Below are positions 3,989 to 5,009 of a stretch of 5,009 nucleotides of DNA, piece after piece. The notes below the pieces were generated by a model, which did not search any database, was not told where the DNA came from, and saw nothing but the letters and a program-made list of their open reading frames with translations. The position numbers were made by a program, and so were the translations under genes. Origin of the DNA: an uncultured Collinsella sp. (lineage in GTDB: Bacteria; Actinomycetota; Coriobacteriia; Coriobacteriales; Coriobacteriaceae). The DNA lies in the NCBI GenBank assembly GCA_902489955.1, contig CABUBY010000123.1:1-5009 (forward strand). Direction: 5' to 3'. The first letter of the stretch is position 1. Every line of letters starts with the position of its first letter.

Positions 3989-5009
3989 CTAGCAGATGCA
4001 GCCGTCGGCAAGCGTCTGCTTACCGCCGACAAACACATCGGTGGCACGACCGGTGAGCGTGCGGCCGGCAAAACCGGAGTTCTCGGCGCGCGACTCGTAG
4101 CCGTCCTCACCGACCGTCCAGGTGACAGTGGGATCGAACGCGGTCAGGTCGGCGACAGAGCCCGTCTTGACCTGAACCTGGTCGAGGCCCAGAATCTCAC
4201 GCGGCTTGATGGCCATGAGCTCGACCATGCGAGCCATGCTCATCTTGCCCGTGTTGACCAGCTCGGTGAGCACGAGCGACAGCGAGGTCTCGAGGCCGAT
4301 CATGCCAAAGGGTGCGAGCTCGAACTCGCGGGCCTTCTCCCACGGGGTGTGCGGAGCGTGATCGGTAACGATCACGTCGACGGTGCCGTCGATGACACCC
4401 TGACGGATGGCCTCGGCGTCCTCGTCGGTACGCAGCGGCGGATTGACCTTAAGCGAGGTGTTGTAGGTCTCGTCCAAGTCGTTCTCGGTCAGGAACATGT
4501 GGTGCGGGGTGGCCTCGCAGGTAACCTGGACACCGGCAGCCTTACCGGCACGCACGAGCTCGAGGCCGTGAGCGGTGGAGATGTGCTGGATGTGCAGCTT
4601 GGCACCGGTCAGCTTGGCGATCTCGATGTCGCGGGCGATCTGGAGCTCCTCGCCGGCGGCCGGCCAGCCCTCGAGGGCCAGACGGGTCGAAACCTTGCCC
4701 TCGTTGATCTGGCCGTGACCGACCAGGTCTTCGTCCTGGCAGTGGCTCATAAAGACCTTGCCGAACATCTTGCCGTAGTCCATGCAGCGACGGAGCATGC
4801 CCGCGCCCTGCACGCCGCGACCGTCGTCGGTGAAGGCGACGGCGCCGTGGGCGACCATATCGCCCATCTCGGACATGGCCTCGCCCTTAAGACCGCGGGT
4901 CATGGCGCCCGAAGGATAGACGCGGCAGTGGCCGACCTCGGCAGCGCGGGACTTGACGAACTCCACGACGGTACCGTTATCGGTAACGGGGTCGGTGTTG
5001 GGCATGGCG
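3989..5009 (-). CDS. pyrC: dihydroorotase, class I, 5' end outside the window
   Basis: PyrC cyclises N-carbamoyl-aspartate to dihydroorotate with a metal-bound amidohydrolase barrel. The N-terminal part with the first metal motif (D-x-H-x-H) is beyond base 5009; the visible part runs from the conserved AMPNTDPV segment to the natural end. Counting from the methionine at 5005-5003, the landmarks are FTDDG (58-62, D60 matching the metal-bridging aspartate of the Aquifex enzyme), MSHCQDE (H88), the INEG turn (100-103), IQHIST (H141), CEATPHH (163-169), NPPLR (188-192) and TDHAPH (D215). These correspond to the remaining metal and substrate residues of class I dihydroorotases. The C-terminal strands (GSVADLTAFDP and the region after it) are intact and the protein ends DGCIC. 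It is the first visible gene of the pyr unit; the gap to pyrK is 92 bases. Confidence 0.95.
   Translation of the reverse strand, partial: AMPNTDPVTDNGTVVEFVKSRAAEVGHCRVYPSGAMTRGLKGEAMSEMGDMVAHGAVAFTDDGRGVQGAGMLRRCMDYGKMFGKVFMSHCQDEDLVGHGQINEGKVSTRLALEGWPAAGEELQIARDIEIAKLTGAKLHIQHISTAHGLELVRAGKAAGVQVTCEATPHHMFLTENDLDETYNTSLKVNPPLRTDEDAEAIRQGVIDGTVDVIVTDHAPHTPWEKAREFELAPFGMIGLETSLSLVLTELVNTGKMSMARMVELMAIKPREILGLDQVQVKTGSVADLTAFDPTVTWTVGEDGYESRAENSGFAGRTLTGRATDVFVGGKQTLADGCIC

Noticed and set aside
3366..3992. Plus-strand open frame of 208 codons opposite pyrK
   Set aside because: Antisense shadow of pyrK running into the pyrC-pyrK gap; no domain or start signal.

Overview
All genes in this 5 kb window lie on the minus strand, so they are best read from high to low coordinates. 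The sequence is GC-rich except in the intergenic gap at 1233-1471. I see no mobile element, CRISPR array, tRNA or rRNA. The most likely source is a high-GC anaerobic actinobacterium, and my best guess is Coriobacteriia, in the Collinsella/Olsenella range. Two signs point there: an actinobacterial-type integration host factor (mIHF) gene sits directly before gmk and rpoZ, and the pyrimidine enzymes are of a kind common in anaerobes and Firmicutes (PyrK/PyrD class 1B and short type-1 PyrF).

Region 5009-1472 holds a de novo pyrimidine block in the order pyrC (5' end outside the window), pyrK, pyrD, pyrF. PyrC closes carbamoyl-aspartate to dihydroorotate. PyrD and PyrK form the NAD-linked dihydroorotate dehydrogenase that makes orotate. 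PyrF decarboxylates OMP to UMP. PyrK/pyrD and pyrD/pyrF overlap by 1 and 7 bases, which suggests translational coupling. pyrC and pyrK are separated by 92 bases, which contain a strong GC hairpin followed by a T-rich stretch, so an internal terminator or attenuator is plausible. carA, carB, pyrB and pyrE are not in the window.

Region 1471-1233 is the only sizeable non-coding gap. It holds a long inverted repeat that probably ends the pyr unit, two candidate promoters reading towards mihF, two further dyads around those promoters, and a textbook ribosome binding site.

Region 1232-1 holds mihF (nucleoid protein), gmk (guanylate kinase), rpoZ (RNA polymerase omega) and the first 22 codons of what is very likely thiI (tRNA 4-thiouridine synthase). 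These genes are packed with gaps of 0, 5 and 0 bases, and gmk and rpoZ start with GTG. The unit combines nucleotide supply (GMP to GDP), transcription and nucleoid structure, probably from the promoters in 1271-1349.

Overall this is a housekeeping region. The points worth a second look are regulatory (the pyrC-pyrK hairpin and the dyads upstream of mihF) and evolutionary (actinobacterial gene order carrying pyrimidine enzymes of a different type). I found no sign of an undescribed system.
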